From IMG/VR virus record IMGVR_UViG_3300003691_000010, positions 1-48,453 of that record: a stretch of 48,453 nt of DNA; one strand, given 5' to 3'. The notes beneath the pieces were generated by a model. That model searched no databases. It had not been told where the DNA came from and worked only from the letters and a program-made list of their open reading frames with translations. Below are positions 17,822-24,504 of this stretch, piece after piece; positions within the stretch are counted from its first letter, which is position 1, and every line of letters begins with the position of its first letter. This DNA comes from a virus. Position numbers and translations under genes: made by a program.

Positions 17822-18276
17822 TGTATATTTGCCTTGATATGAGTTGCTATCTCGTTAGCTATAAAATCAAAAGGTATAAAACTAAGGCCTTCTCGGCTAA
17901 TCGAATATCCAGCTTCTATATTTTGGCTATAAGGGTGAGTAAATCCAGACCTGAAATGAATCATTCTATCAAAATCATTATCTTTTAATGCTGATTCTAA
18001 CTTAAACATATCGATATGCTTAATATTAATAACCTGCTCAGGCATAGAACCATTGCAAACTCTCACACAACTTAAGGTGGGTCGAGCTGCGTATTCAGGA
18101 TAATAATCACCGTGCCTAGGCTCAAAACATATTGAATTAGGGCTTATCTGCATAGCTATCTGAACTATTGTTTTTGCAATTGATGTGTCGCACTTACTAT
18201 CAACTAATTGCTGTTCAAGTTCAGCAATTTTAGCCCTTGCTTTGCGTTTTTGCTGTCTGCCATATCTTCTACTCAT
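17818..18276 (-). CDS. Hypothetical protein, 152 aa
   Basis: The ATG at 18276 is chosen because GGGAG lies seven bases upstream; it overlaps the upstream stop by 8 bases. The first 30 residues are very basic (SRRYGRQQKRKARAK), followed by a mixed fold. No family recognised; the basic start could bind nucleic acid. Confidence 0.6.
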   Translation of the reverse strand: MSRRYGRQQKRKARAKIAELEQQLVDSKCDTSIAKTIVQIAMQISPNSICFEPRHGDYYPEYAARPTLSCVRVCNGSMPEQVINIKHIDMFKLESALKDNDFDRMIHFRSGFTHPYSQNIEAGYSISREGLSFIPFDFIANEIATHIKANIQ

Positions 18277-18676
18277 TATCAAGCTCCCGCCTCTTAGTCA
18301 ACCTAACAGGCAAAACACCTTTAGGCATAATCCACATCCAATAAATATTGCAATCGTCGACTAAATCACTCTCGGCCGGATAGTATTCGACAGCTACGGT
18401 TTCAGCACCAAATAACTCGTTTTTGATACTCTGCATCTCCCGCCAGTGATTAGGTATAGGCTTGTCATCGTGACGCTGAACCATGGCACAAATAGCCTCG
18501 ACATCGTTGGTCATCTTTGCGTTATTATCTACCATGACGGTATAGCGATTATTGCCGTAAGCAGCCGACATCCATTCGGGCGCATTTCTGCCGGTCAAAT
18601 CTATTTTATGAAACTTACCTTTTGGCTTTTTAAGCATTCTTCTGGCTTTTGATTTTTCTGCTCTTGCTCTACTCAT
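18269..18676 (-). CDS. Conserved phage protein (DUF7694-like), 135 aa
   Basis: The ATG at 18676 fits the AAAGGATGATG ribosome site better than the two upstream ATGs. The stretch IKNELFGAETVAVEYYPAES followed by LVDDCNIYWMW is a recurrent phage motif that I recall as DUF7694. The N-terminus is very basic. Function unknown. Confidence 0.6.
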   Translation of the reverse strand: MSRARAEKSKARRMLKKPKGKFHKIDLTGRNAPEWMSAAYGNNRYTVMVDNNAKMTNDVEAICAMVQRHDDKPIPNHWREMQSIKNELFGAETVAVEYYPAESDLVDDCNIYWMWIMPKGVLPVRLTKRRELDNE

Positions 18677-18740
18677 TTTCATCATCCTTTGTGGTCAATT
18701 CCACTTGGCAAACACCCAATACATCTCTTATAAATTTCAT
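18669..18740 (-). CDS. Possible tiny ORF, 23 aa
   Basis: ATG 18740 to TAG 18669, overlapping both neighbours. It fills the gap between two genes in a fully coupled cluster, but is too short to judge by content. Confidence 0.3.
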   Translation of the reverse strand: MKFIRDVLGVCQVELTTKDDENE

Positions 18741-18961
18741 AATAGAATTTCTCGCCAGTTAAGAAGCTTAAACTTTGCCGCCTCTAAATTCATTCTTTCA
18801 ACTATCGGTTTTAGCTTTCCAATAGTCTCAGTTTCAACCTTTAATAACAAAGTGTCTGGAGTTATACCTTTATGGGTTGAATATTTATAACCTTCTTTAT
18901 CCAGTGTTTTTTGAAATATTTGCAACTTCCAATCATCGATTACTATTGCAGCTGTTTTCAT
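18737..18961 (-). CDS. Conserved phage protein, 74 aa
   Basis: Begins MKTAAIVIDDWKLQIFQKTL, followed by GYKYSTHKGITPDTLLLKVE, a pattern I recognise from small uncharacterised phage proteins. Probably a small alpha/beta fold. One-base overlap with the upstream stop. Function unknown. Confidence 0.65.
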   Translation of the reverse strand: MKTAAIVIDDWKLQIFQKTLDKEGYKYSTHKGITPDTLLLKVETETIGKLKPIVERMNLEAAKFKLLNWREILL

Positions 18962-19278
18962 TATGAGCCTACTTTTTCGTTAGTGCCATCCCAATGAAAC
19001 TCATCAAGTGGCAAGTGCTCTCGACAACCAACACAGAAAGTACCACTATAAAACTTCGGATCCCTTGCATATGTTTCAGCAATAGACAAGTTCATCGTGG
19101 TTAATGCGCCGCACTCATCATGAACGTAAGACCTTCTGACTGGCCGAATAAATCCCTTCGATCTTTCATCTTCAGTTAAAACAACGTATGCTTTTTGTTG
19201 TCCGGTTTCACTGTTAATTTCTCTATGGTCTGCTGTAACATCAGATCCATCAACTAAACATTTTTTATCTGCACTCAT
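18961..19278 (-). CDS. Conserved phage Zn-binding-like protein, 105 aa
   Basis: GFIRPVRRSYVHDECG, then IAETYARDPKFYSGTFCVGC and HLPLDEFHWDG form a motif set repeated in many tailed phages. C7, C56, C82 and C85 could bind a metal. It overlaps the upstream gene by 4 bases. Function unknown. Confidence 0.65.
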   Translation of the reverse strand: MSADKKCLVDGSDVTADHREINSETGQQKAYVVLTEDERSKGFIRPVRRSYVHDECGALTTMNLSIAETYARDPKFYSGTFCVGCREHLPLDEFHWDGTNEKVGS

Positions 19279-19517
19279 TTCAAATCATCCTCTAAAAATT
19301 TAATTAAAAGCCAATCGGCTACCTTCTGCTCGTACTCTTTAACTGTCAGGTGCGATAGATGCCACATACCGCAACGCCTGCACTCATAAGCTGATTTAAG
19401 CCTACGTGTGCCGCCCCTCTGTTTCTTAAGTGCTGCTTTGGCCTGCTTTCTAGTAGTCCATCTATGCTTGAAGCATGAGCCCATGTAGAGCTTACCTGTG
19501 GGGGATTTTTTAAGCAT
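19275..19517 (-). CDS. Zn-ribbon hypothetical protein, 80 aa
   Basis: The ATG at 19517 follows GGAAAGATA and overlaps the upstream TAA (TAATG). Basic N-terminal half, then YECRRCGMWHLSH near 55-67, a CxxC-x3-H-x2-H knuckle. Possibly nucleic-acid binding. Confidence 0.6.
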   Translation of the reverse strand: MLKKSPTGKLYMGSCFKHRWTTRKQAKAALKKQRGGTRRLKSAYECRRCGMWHLSHLTVKEYEQKVADWLLIKFLEDDLK

Positions 19518-19720
19518 TATCTTTCCATTAATCCGTGACCCCTCCATGCAAGTTGATCATGATTAAGCGCCTTGACTTTACGAACTTCAGTCCATCCAAT
19601 ACGAATAAAACCAAAAGGAAGGTGGATTTCAATGTTGGGTTTGGTTGGACAAATATGAAAGCCAAAGCTAATACAGTCCCAACCAACAAACCAAAAATAA
19701 GCTATAAATTGTTTTTTCAT
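19517..19720 (-). CDS. Hypothetical protein, 67 aa
   Basis: Aromatic-rich start (FIAYFWFVGWDCISFGF) with a likely beta-hairpin layout. The HLPFGFIRIGW segment is typical of small phage proteins of unknown role. No family recognised. Confidence 0.55.
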   Translation of the reverse strand: MKKQFIAYFWFVGWDCISFGFHICPTKPNIEIHLPFGFIRIGWTEVRKVKALNHDQLAWRGHGLMER

Positions 19721-19755
19721 TTCGACACCCCATTATTTAATATTAAAAAATCCAA

Positions 19756-20013
19756 CTATTTTGAGAATGCATTAATACACTCTTCGTCCATAACCCTGTC
19801 ATAGACGTTTTGAACTCGCAAAACATATTTAATATGCGATTGCTCAGTATCTTGATTGACGATTAGCGACTTAATCTCGTAGCCTTTACGCCTTAGTCTG
19901 GCGATAATCTCACCTAGCCCGAACACATGGAGGTATTGAGCGGCGAATAGCTTATTCATGCCGTGACGACCTGCGATTTTTAGGATCCTTAAGATTTCCT
20001 GCTGTTGGTTCAT
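19756..20013 (-). CDS. Winged-helix DNA-binding-like protein, 85 aa
   Basis: ILRILKIAGRHGMNKLFAAQY, then FGLGEIIARLRRKGYEIKS and KYVLRV give a helix-turn-helix plus wing. It resembles the 67-aa protein at 45924-46127 along most of its length, so the phage carries two related copies on opposite strands. Likely a regulator or DNA-binding accessory. Confidence 0.6.
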   Translation of the reverse strand: MNQQQEILRILKIAGRHGMNKLFAAQYLHVFGLGEIIARLRRKGYEIKSLIVNQDTEQSHIKYVLRVQNVYDRVMDEECINAFSK

Positions 20014-20030
20014 TTTTCTATTCCTTTTGG

Positions 20031-20168
20031 TTAAATATCATCGTGACAGTTTTGCTCGCAAAATTCACAACAAGTACAAAGAGATTCTTGATCATCATCA
20101 ACGTCTGACTTCATCGGACAGGTATGTTCGTCAGTATCATTATCATCACAAGTACATTCGTCACTCAC
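20031..20168 (-). CDS. Cys/Asp-rich small phage protein, 45 aa
   Basis: GTG start at 20168, overlapping the regulator stop by 4 bases, behind GGGGTGA. It has nine cysteines and about a dozen acidic residues (SDECTCDDND, LCTCCEFCEQNC), as in recurrent small phage metal-binding proteins. Function unknown. Confidence 0.65.
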   Translation of the reverse strand: MSDECTCDDNDTDEHTCPMKSDVDDDQESLCTCCEFCEQNCHDDI

Positions 20169-20368
20169 GACTCACCCCACTTAATAAACTCTGAAACACT
20201 AACGCAAAAAATATTAGCCATATCATTTTGACAGCTATTACTCGGTATTGAATACCCGTTACACCACGAACTCACTGTCTCACGCCTCTTACCTAGAGAC
20301 TTAGCCAATTCTTCTTGATTCATTTTTTTCTTCGCTAGACCCATTCTAACGCTCGCTGATAAATCCAT
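20165..20368 (-). CDS. Cro/CI-family HTH regulator, 67 aa
   Basis: MNQEELAKSLGKRRETVSSWCNG (about 16-38) is a XRE-type helix-turn-helix with no dimerisation or protease domain, so it is Cro-like. It is transcribed leftward from a promoter whose spacer holds a perfect inverted repeat, which suggests autoregulation. It ends SVSEFIKWGES, nearly the same as the regulator at 40367-40573. Confidence 0.8.
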   Translation of the reverse strand: MDLSASVRMGLAKKKMNQEELAKSLGKRRETVSSWCNGYSIPSNSCQNDMANIFCVSVSEFIKWGES

Positions 20369-20398
20369 AAATATTCTCTGATTGCTAACTTATTGCCA

Positions 20399-20427
20399 TA
20401 TTAACCCCCAACACAGTGTTAGGTCAA
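20399..20427 (-). promoter_or_regulatory. Leftward sigma70-like promoter for the Cro-like gene
   Basis: On the - strand: TTGACC, 17 bases, TTAATA, about 30 bases before the ATG at 20368. It is set back-to-back with a rightward promoter, forming a lambda-like divergent control region. Confidence 0.6.
20410..20420. promoter_or_regulatory. Operator candidate (AACACAGTGTT)
   Basis: A perfect palindrome, AACAC-A-GTGTT, lies inside the 17-base spacer of the leftward promoter, where a bound Cro-like dimer would block RNA polymerase. The size fits Cro-type half sites. Confidence 0.55.
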
Positions 20428-20440
20428 GGCGAAATTTAAC

Positions 20441-20469
20441 TTTACACTATTCGCAATATCGTTTATTAT
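20441..20469 (+). promoter_or_regulatory. Rightward sigma70-like promoter
   Basis: TTTACA at 20441-20446, 17-base spacer, TATTAT at 20464-20469. The predicted start near 20476 is only about five bases before the tRNA-like element, so the transcript would begin with it. Confidence 0.6.
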
Positions 20470-20480
20470 TTAATTTCAAT

Positions 20481-20551
20481 GCGCAGATAGCTTAGTATTT
20501 GCTGAAAGCATCGTCTACATTGAGTCCTCGGTTCAAGTCCGAGTCTGCGCG
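20481..20551 (+). ncRNA. tRNA-like leader element, degenerate tRNA
   Basis: 71 nt. Perfect 7-bp acceptor (GCGCAGA with TCTGCGC), perfect T-arm (CTCGG, TTCAAGT loop, CCGAG) and a D-stem (GCTT with AAGC). I can find no 5-bp anticodon stem with a 7-base loop; the region between D-arm and T-arm is about six bases too short. No CCA is encoded, and GCCTTTTT follows the acceptor. It could be a decayed tRNA, a tRNA mimic, or an attenuator. It is not an ordinary working tRNA. Confidence 0.6.
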
Positions 20552-20577
20552 CCTTTTTAATTCTGGAGATATAAATA

Positions 20578-20790
20578 ATGACTAGTAGATTCATAATAAC
20601 CGTTGTCGAAAAAACACAAGAAATTAGAATTGAAGGGCGGGAATGGAAAGTGGGTGCGGGAGATGCGCCAGAAGATTGGGGTTACACGCCTGAAATAGAG
20701 AAATTCATTGATGTGAATCGTGAAGTGTTTAAGCAAAATGTCGATGAGTTAGATTTAGCAGAAGTAATTAAAGCCGTTAATGGTATTTAA
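20578..20790 (+). CDS. Hypothetical protein, 70 aa
   Basis: ATG after TGGAGATATAAATA, a good ribosome site. First gene of the rightward island. Contains VGAGDAPEDWGYTPEIEKF; acidic. No family recognised. Confidence 0.65.
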   Translation: MTSRFIITVVEKTQEIRIEGREWKVGAGDAPEDWGYTPEIEKFIDVNREVFKQNVDELDLAEVIKAVNGI

Positions 20791-20804
20791 CTTGGTGGAT
20801 GATT

Positions 20805-21002
20805 ATGAGCAAAGAATTAATTAAAGAAACACGCGATTATGAGAGCTTTGACTGTCATAGTGATGCTGGTACAGGTCTTAAGATTGAGTGTCCTAATTGC
20901 CGTGAAGAAGTTAGATTTGCAACTTATCAGTGGTGGGCATCAGAGTGTTCATGCGGTCAATGGGATTTGAAGGCGGTTTTAGATGCCACCAATAAGGGGT
21001 AG
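20805..21002 (+). CDS. Zn-ribbon hypothetical protein, 65 aa
   Basis: The ATG at 20805 lies six bases after GGTGG. IECPNCREEVRF and ECSCGQWDLKA form a CxxC...CxC ribbon at about 28-54. Second gene of the island; probably binds zinc. Role unknown. Confidence 0.65.
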   Translation: MSKELIKETRDYESFDCHSDAGTGLKIECPNCREEVRFATYQWWASECSCGQWDLKAVLDATNKG

Positions 21003-21008
21003 TGAGTA

Positions 21009-21218
21009 ATGATTAAATACAGTTCAGTAGGCCGTATTGTTAGAGTCGAGCACGATATATTTAGCGTTATTTTTATACAGTTTTGCGAACTATCAGAAGG
21101 TAGTGATTTATTCTACGGCAATACCGCTGAATCAATGGGTGTCCATACTTTAGAGATCAACTACAACCAAGAGCTATTAGAGAAGGAGTATCTTTGTGAC
21201 TTTACTAGAAATGATTGA
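21009..21218 (+). CDS. Hypothetical protein, 69 aa
   Basis: Begins six bases after the preceding stop. Beta-rich (GRIVRVEHDIFSVIFIQF). Overlaps the next gene by 23 bases. No family recognised. Confidence 0.5.
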   Translation: MIKYSSVGRIVRVEHDIFSVIFIQFCELSEGSDLFYGNTAESMGVHTLEINYNQELLEKEYLCDFTRND

Positions 21219-21732
21219 AGAGTGGCGCAAGGGTTGCTCAGACGCGTCTAATCCTGCTTGCTGCCATGATTGCACTAATGGTTTAATTGATGCTATGGAA
21301 AGTAATCTAAATAAGCAAGCTTCGATTAAGAAGCTGCAATCTGAGTTTGAGGTTGAGTTATTTAAAATCAAGCAGGACAACTATGGTTTTGCTGCTTTAG
21401 CGTTATCTGTAGTATGTGGAGCAAAATACGCGTCTAAATTAAGCGCATTACGTGAATCGATGCAGAAAGAAATTAAATTTGATTTCAACTACCCTCAAAA
21501 CTACCCTGAATGCCTTGACCGTATTGTTGATGCTGGAATGAAAGCTGCAGAAGCTAAAATCTTAGAGTTCAAGGAGCTTGACAGGGTTGAAAGAGAAATG
21601 AAATCCATATTAGTTACTGTTGGTAATGCGCATAAATATTGCGGTAGTGGAGGTCAAGGCGGTAATGGTATCGACGACTTGCATCCGGGCGACAGCATGC
21701 AAGCAAAACCTAAATTTATTAGGCATAAGTAG
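21196..21732 (+). CDS. Hypothetical protein, 178 aa
   Basis: GTG start at 21196, with AAGGAG seven bases upstream. Cys-rich N-terminus (CSDASNPACCHDC), a long helical middle and a Gly-rich tail (CGSGGQGGNG). Last gene of the rightward island; its stop abuts the convergent terminase stop with no gap. No family recognised. Confidence 0.65.
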   Translation: MTLLEMIEEWRKGCSDASNPACCHDCTNGLIDAMESNLNKQASIKKLQSEFEVELFKIKQDNYGFAALALSVVCGAKYASKLSALRESMQKEIKFDFNYPQNYPECLDRIVDAGMKAAEAKILEFKELDRVEREMKSILVTVGNAHKYCGSGGQGGNGIDDLHPGDSMQAKPKFIRHK

Positions 21733-23283
21733 TTAAAAGTGTTTGATTCGTGGTGGCATTGACGGCTGTCTTGTCAATGACGTTACGCGATACCTAAACG
21801 CATCATAATCATGATCTTCTGCATCCGTATCGATATCCTCTGGATTCTTTGAGTCTCTTGGCAAAACAGGCAATCTTGATATAATTCCTCTGCAATGCTC
21901 CATAAAATACACCGCTGGGCGCTCACCTACGCCGCTCTGACTCTCTTTAGCTTCAATGGCAGCCTCTAGCATCTCGCAGATTAAAGCAGCGCCAGCAACA
22001 CGGCTACCCGGCCTTTTATCTGCTTTCTCCCATCTAACGCCTTGAGCCTCCATTTTATCAGCTAAAGATATACTTTCGTCGTTATCATTGAAAATTGAGC
22101 TATCTGCAGCACCCTCCCAAACTCTTGAGCTAATAAGTCCAGGGACAATATTTAATTGACCTTTTATTTTGAAAGGTTCGGGGGTGTCTTTACCCTCCAA
22201 CCTACCGTCAACCCATTTAACAGCCTTAGCCACATTTGAAGCAGACATTTTTAATCCGGTGTTTATTAAGTCGGGTTCACATCCATAATACTCACCTATA
22301 CAAATAACAGAGCCTTTTGCGGGAGTCCATTCCTTGCCTTCTATCTCTACGCTGCATCCATCTGCCTCTGCAAACCATAAATTACTGAACGGCTTAGATT
22401 CTCCCCAATCATGAGAGCGGTCAACGTGCCACGATTCAGGTATATCAAACGACTTTACAACATGAATAGCAGGGTTCCATAAGTGATCAAACCGCCCGCC
22501 ACTTGTCACATCCCACGAACCATAAACCCACGCTTTCTTTTTGTTAGGATCTTTAATGTTCATTAAAAAAGCTAAATAAATCGGATCAATAAACTTATTC
22601 TCTTTCCATGAGCCGTGAATAGCGACGCGAGTTATCAGTACATCATCTTCTTTGTCTGTAATTGGATTAGGCACTTTGGTGATTATTCGATTAACTGTGC
22701 CTCTTGGAACTGGATCAATAAATCGCTTCTTTACCCATGAATGACCCACGCCAAAAGGGTTTGTGGTTGAAAAGCACATTAATGGTATTGGCGGTAAAAG
22801 TGTTCCGTCTTCTTTAGGGTAATCTTTTGGTCTGAATGATGTCCTCATACAACTGAACATTGATTCGTAAAACTCATCGTCTGGACGCTTAGTTAGCTCA
22901 TTATGTCCTATAAATGGATATTCCTGTCCGTGATAATTCCAGTATCCAGCAGCCCTTTCCTCATATCTAAAAAGCAATTCTTCACCCGATGGCCAAACCC
23001 ACTTTAATTCTGATGGCGATGACAGAAACCTTGCTCCATCGTTAAATCTTGAAAATAGCTTTTTTGATTGAGAAATTATGTCATCTAAATTCTTGTATTT
23101 AACATCAAATATCACGCCTTTCCAGAATGCGCCATAACCCATACCAACATAAGCCCTGAACTTCATAAGCTGAGTCGCTGTCTTCATACTTCCGCGAGTG
23201 CCCTCAAACAGGATTTCATTGCAGGGGCATGATAGGGATAGGGACTGGCCGCCCTTTTGCGGCTCAAAGGCTATTTTAGGCAT
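21733..23283 (-). CDS. terL: Terminase large subunit
   Basis: 516 aa. Walker A variant GTRGSMKT at about 28-35, Walker B-like EYPFIGHNEL at about 121-130, a coupling region (LMCFSTTNPFGVGHSWVKKRF) and a C-terminal nuclease beginning HVDRSHDWGESKPF, with a later acidic DHDYDAFRY motif. It pumps DNA into the procapsid and cuts it at packaging ends. The ATG overlaps the TerS stop by 8 bases. Confidence 0.92.
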   Translation of the reverse strand: MPKIAFEPQKGGQSLSLSCPCNEILFEGTRGSMKTATQLMKFRAYVGMGYGAFWKGVIFDVKYKNLDDIISQSKKLFSRFNDGARFLSSPSELKWVWPSGEELLFRYEERAAGYWNYHGQEYPFIGHNELTKRPDDEFYESMFSCMRTSFRPKDYPKEDGTLLPPIPLMCFSTTNPFGVGHSWVKKRFIDPVPRGTVNRIITKVPNPITDKEDDVLITRVAIHGSWKENKFIDPIYLAFLMNIKDPNKKKAWVYGSWDVTSGGRFDHLWNPAIHVVKSFDIPESWHVDRSHDWGESKPFSNLWFAEADGCSVEIEGKEWTPAKGSVICIGEYYGCEPDLINTGLKMSASNVAKAVKWVDGRLEGKDTPEPFKIKGQLNIVPGLISSRVWEGAADSSIFNDNDESISLADKMEAQGVRWEKADKRPGSRVAGAALICEMLEAAIEAKESQSGVGERPAVYFMEHCRGIISRLPVLPRDSKNPEDIDTDAEDHDYDAFRYRVTSLTRQPSMPPRIKHF

Positions 23284-23800
23284 TATTCAACATTGAATCT
23301 TGTTGTTTTTGCGCCACTTCTTCCCAGCCTTCTACGCTATCTGCAGTTGGCATAGGCATAATACTTTGTTGTCCTGGGTTTTTATTATCTATTTCAACTC
23401 TTTCACGCCATGTTTTTGCTTGGCGGTTATTAAGCCAGTATTTGATTGATATAGGGCAGGGAGGATAGTTTTTTGTGTATTCTTTTTCGTCTGATATTTT
23501 GCCTTCATGAGTTGCAAATTTAGTATCTTTGCATGAATATCCTGTGGCTTTTTGGTATAAACTTGCGACCACATCTGCATCCGCAAGGTCTTTACCTGCC
23601 TTTAAGGACTGTAAAAAGTCTTTATGTGCATGCTTCCAGTTATTGAGGGTTTTCTCTGTAACTTCAAAGAAATCAGCTAATTGAATGTCTGTATATCCGA
23701 GCAAGCATAATTTTCTAGCTTGTTCGTTATATTGTTTTTTATATTTTGTTGGTGCGCCACCTACATCTTTAGGCTCTGCTTTATTTTTGGTCTTTGACAT
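23276..23800 (-). CDS. terS: Terminase small subunit
   Basis: 174 aa. GAPTKYKKQYNEQARKLCLLG followed by the helix-turn-helix TDIQLADFFEVTEKTLNNWK is the standard TerS DNA-binding domain; the central helix region and KYWLNNRQAKTWRERVE segment are oligomerisation and TerL-contact features of this family. It lies directly before terL. Confidence 0.88.
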   Translation of the reverse strand: MSKTKNKAEPKDVGGAPTKYKKQYNEQARKLCLLGYTDIQLADFFEVTEKTLNNWKHAHKDFLQSLKAGKDLADADVVASLYQKATGYSCKDTKFATHEGKISDEKEYTKNYPPCPISIKYWLNNRQAKTWRERVEIDNKNPGQQSIMPMPTADSVEGWEEVAQKQQDSMLNNA

Positions 23801-23879
23801 TTAATCGACTCGATTTTAATAGTCTGGCAACTTGCCAATAACTTATATTAACATAATCGGTTAAATAGTAGAAATGTGT

Positions 23880-23963
23880 TTATTTGATTGCTCTACGCTT
23901 AGGTGTGGTTTTCTTTGGAATTGGCTTTTTCTTGGATCTTTTCTTGCCGGTATGTTTTGGCAT
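23880..23963 (-). CDS. Very basic tiny protein, 27 aa
   Basis: The ATG at 23963 overlaps the upstream TAA (TAATG). 14 of 27 residues are Lys or Arg (KHTGKKRSKKKPIPKK). Coupled to the structural gene before it. It could bind DNA or RNA, or be packaged; function unknown. Confidence 0.55.
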   Translation of the reverse strand: MPKHTGKKRSKKKPIPKKTTPKRRAIK

Positions 23964-24283
23964 TAGCAACCATCCTCAATATCAAAAGTAGTTTCATCGC
24001 CTATTGTGATTGTATCGGGCGTTGTGGCTGTATCGGTTCTTATTCCACATACACGCCACTTACCCGCTTTTGTGAAATCGGTTACTAATACGTTAAATTC
24101 CATGTACTCATTTGCTAAAAGTGCGCCTGATACGACTGCAGGGACTGTTACTCTTGGGTTTGATATGGTTGTCTCAACACCATCTGGATCAGTGAAGTTT
24201 AAATCTAATGAAGTATTAGCCGAAATATCAATACCTACCGCATACTGGAATAATTCGTTTGATTCTCCGACTTTTAAAGACAT
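23963..24283 (-). CDS. Ig-like/beta-sandwich virion accessory, 106 aa
   Basis: All-beta pattern starting LFQYAVGIDISANTSLDLNF, with EYMEFNVLVTDFTKAGKWRV at about 60-80, like phage surface or tail-appendage adaptor domains. It belongs to the run of virion-type genes between lysis and terminase. Exact role unknown. Confidence 0.55.
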   Translation of the reverse strand: MSLKVGESNELFQYAVGIDISANTSLDLNFTDPDGVETTISNPRVTVPAVVSGALLANEYMEFNVLVTDFTKAGKWRVCGIRTDTATTPDTITIGDETTFDIEDGC

Positions 24284-24285
24284 AA

Positions 24286-24504
24286 TTACTCCATTGAGCC
24301 TGTAACAGTGACGCCAGTTGTATCCATAGCTGATTGTACAGTAGTTTTAGTTGTCATGCTTGATAATGCTGTTATTCCGGTTGTGTCCATAGTGCCAACG
24401 ACAACAAAAGTTTGGCCTGTAAAAATAAACGGTGTTTTACCAGAGAATGAACCATAAAGGCTTCTTGCTATTCCAATTAATCCCTGTCTTGTTTTAATTG
24501 CCAT
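24286..24504 (-). CDS. Small virion-like protein with repeated MDTTGIT motif, 72 aa
   Basis: The C-terminal half carries two near-copies of a MDTTGIT/MDTTGVT motif separated by Ser/Thr-rich sequence. The ATG overlaps the preceding stop by one base. Probably structural, by context. Confidence 0.5.
   Translation of the reverse strand: MAIKTRQGLIGIARSLYGSFSGKTPFIFTGQTFVVVGTMDTTGITALSSMTTKTTVQSAMDTTGVTVTGSME

Noticed and set aside
20481-20551. Ordinary functional tRNA
   Set aside because: No anticodon stem can be formed in any register with a 7-base loop and T33; the middle is about six bases short.
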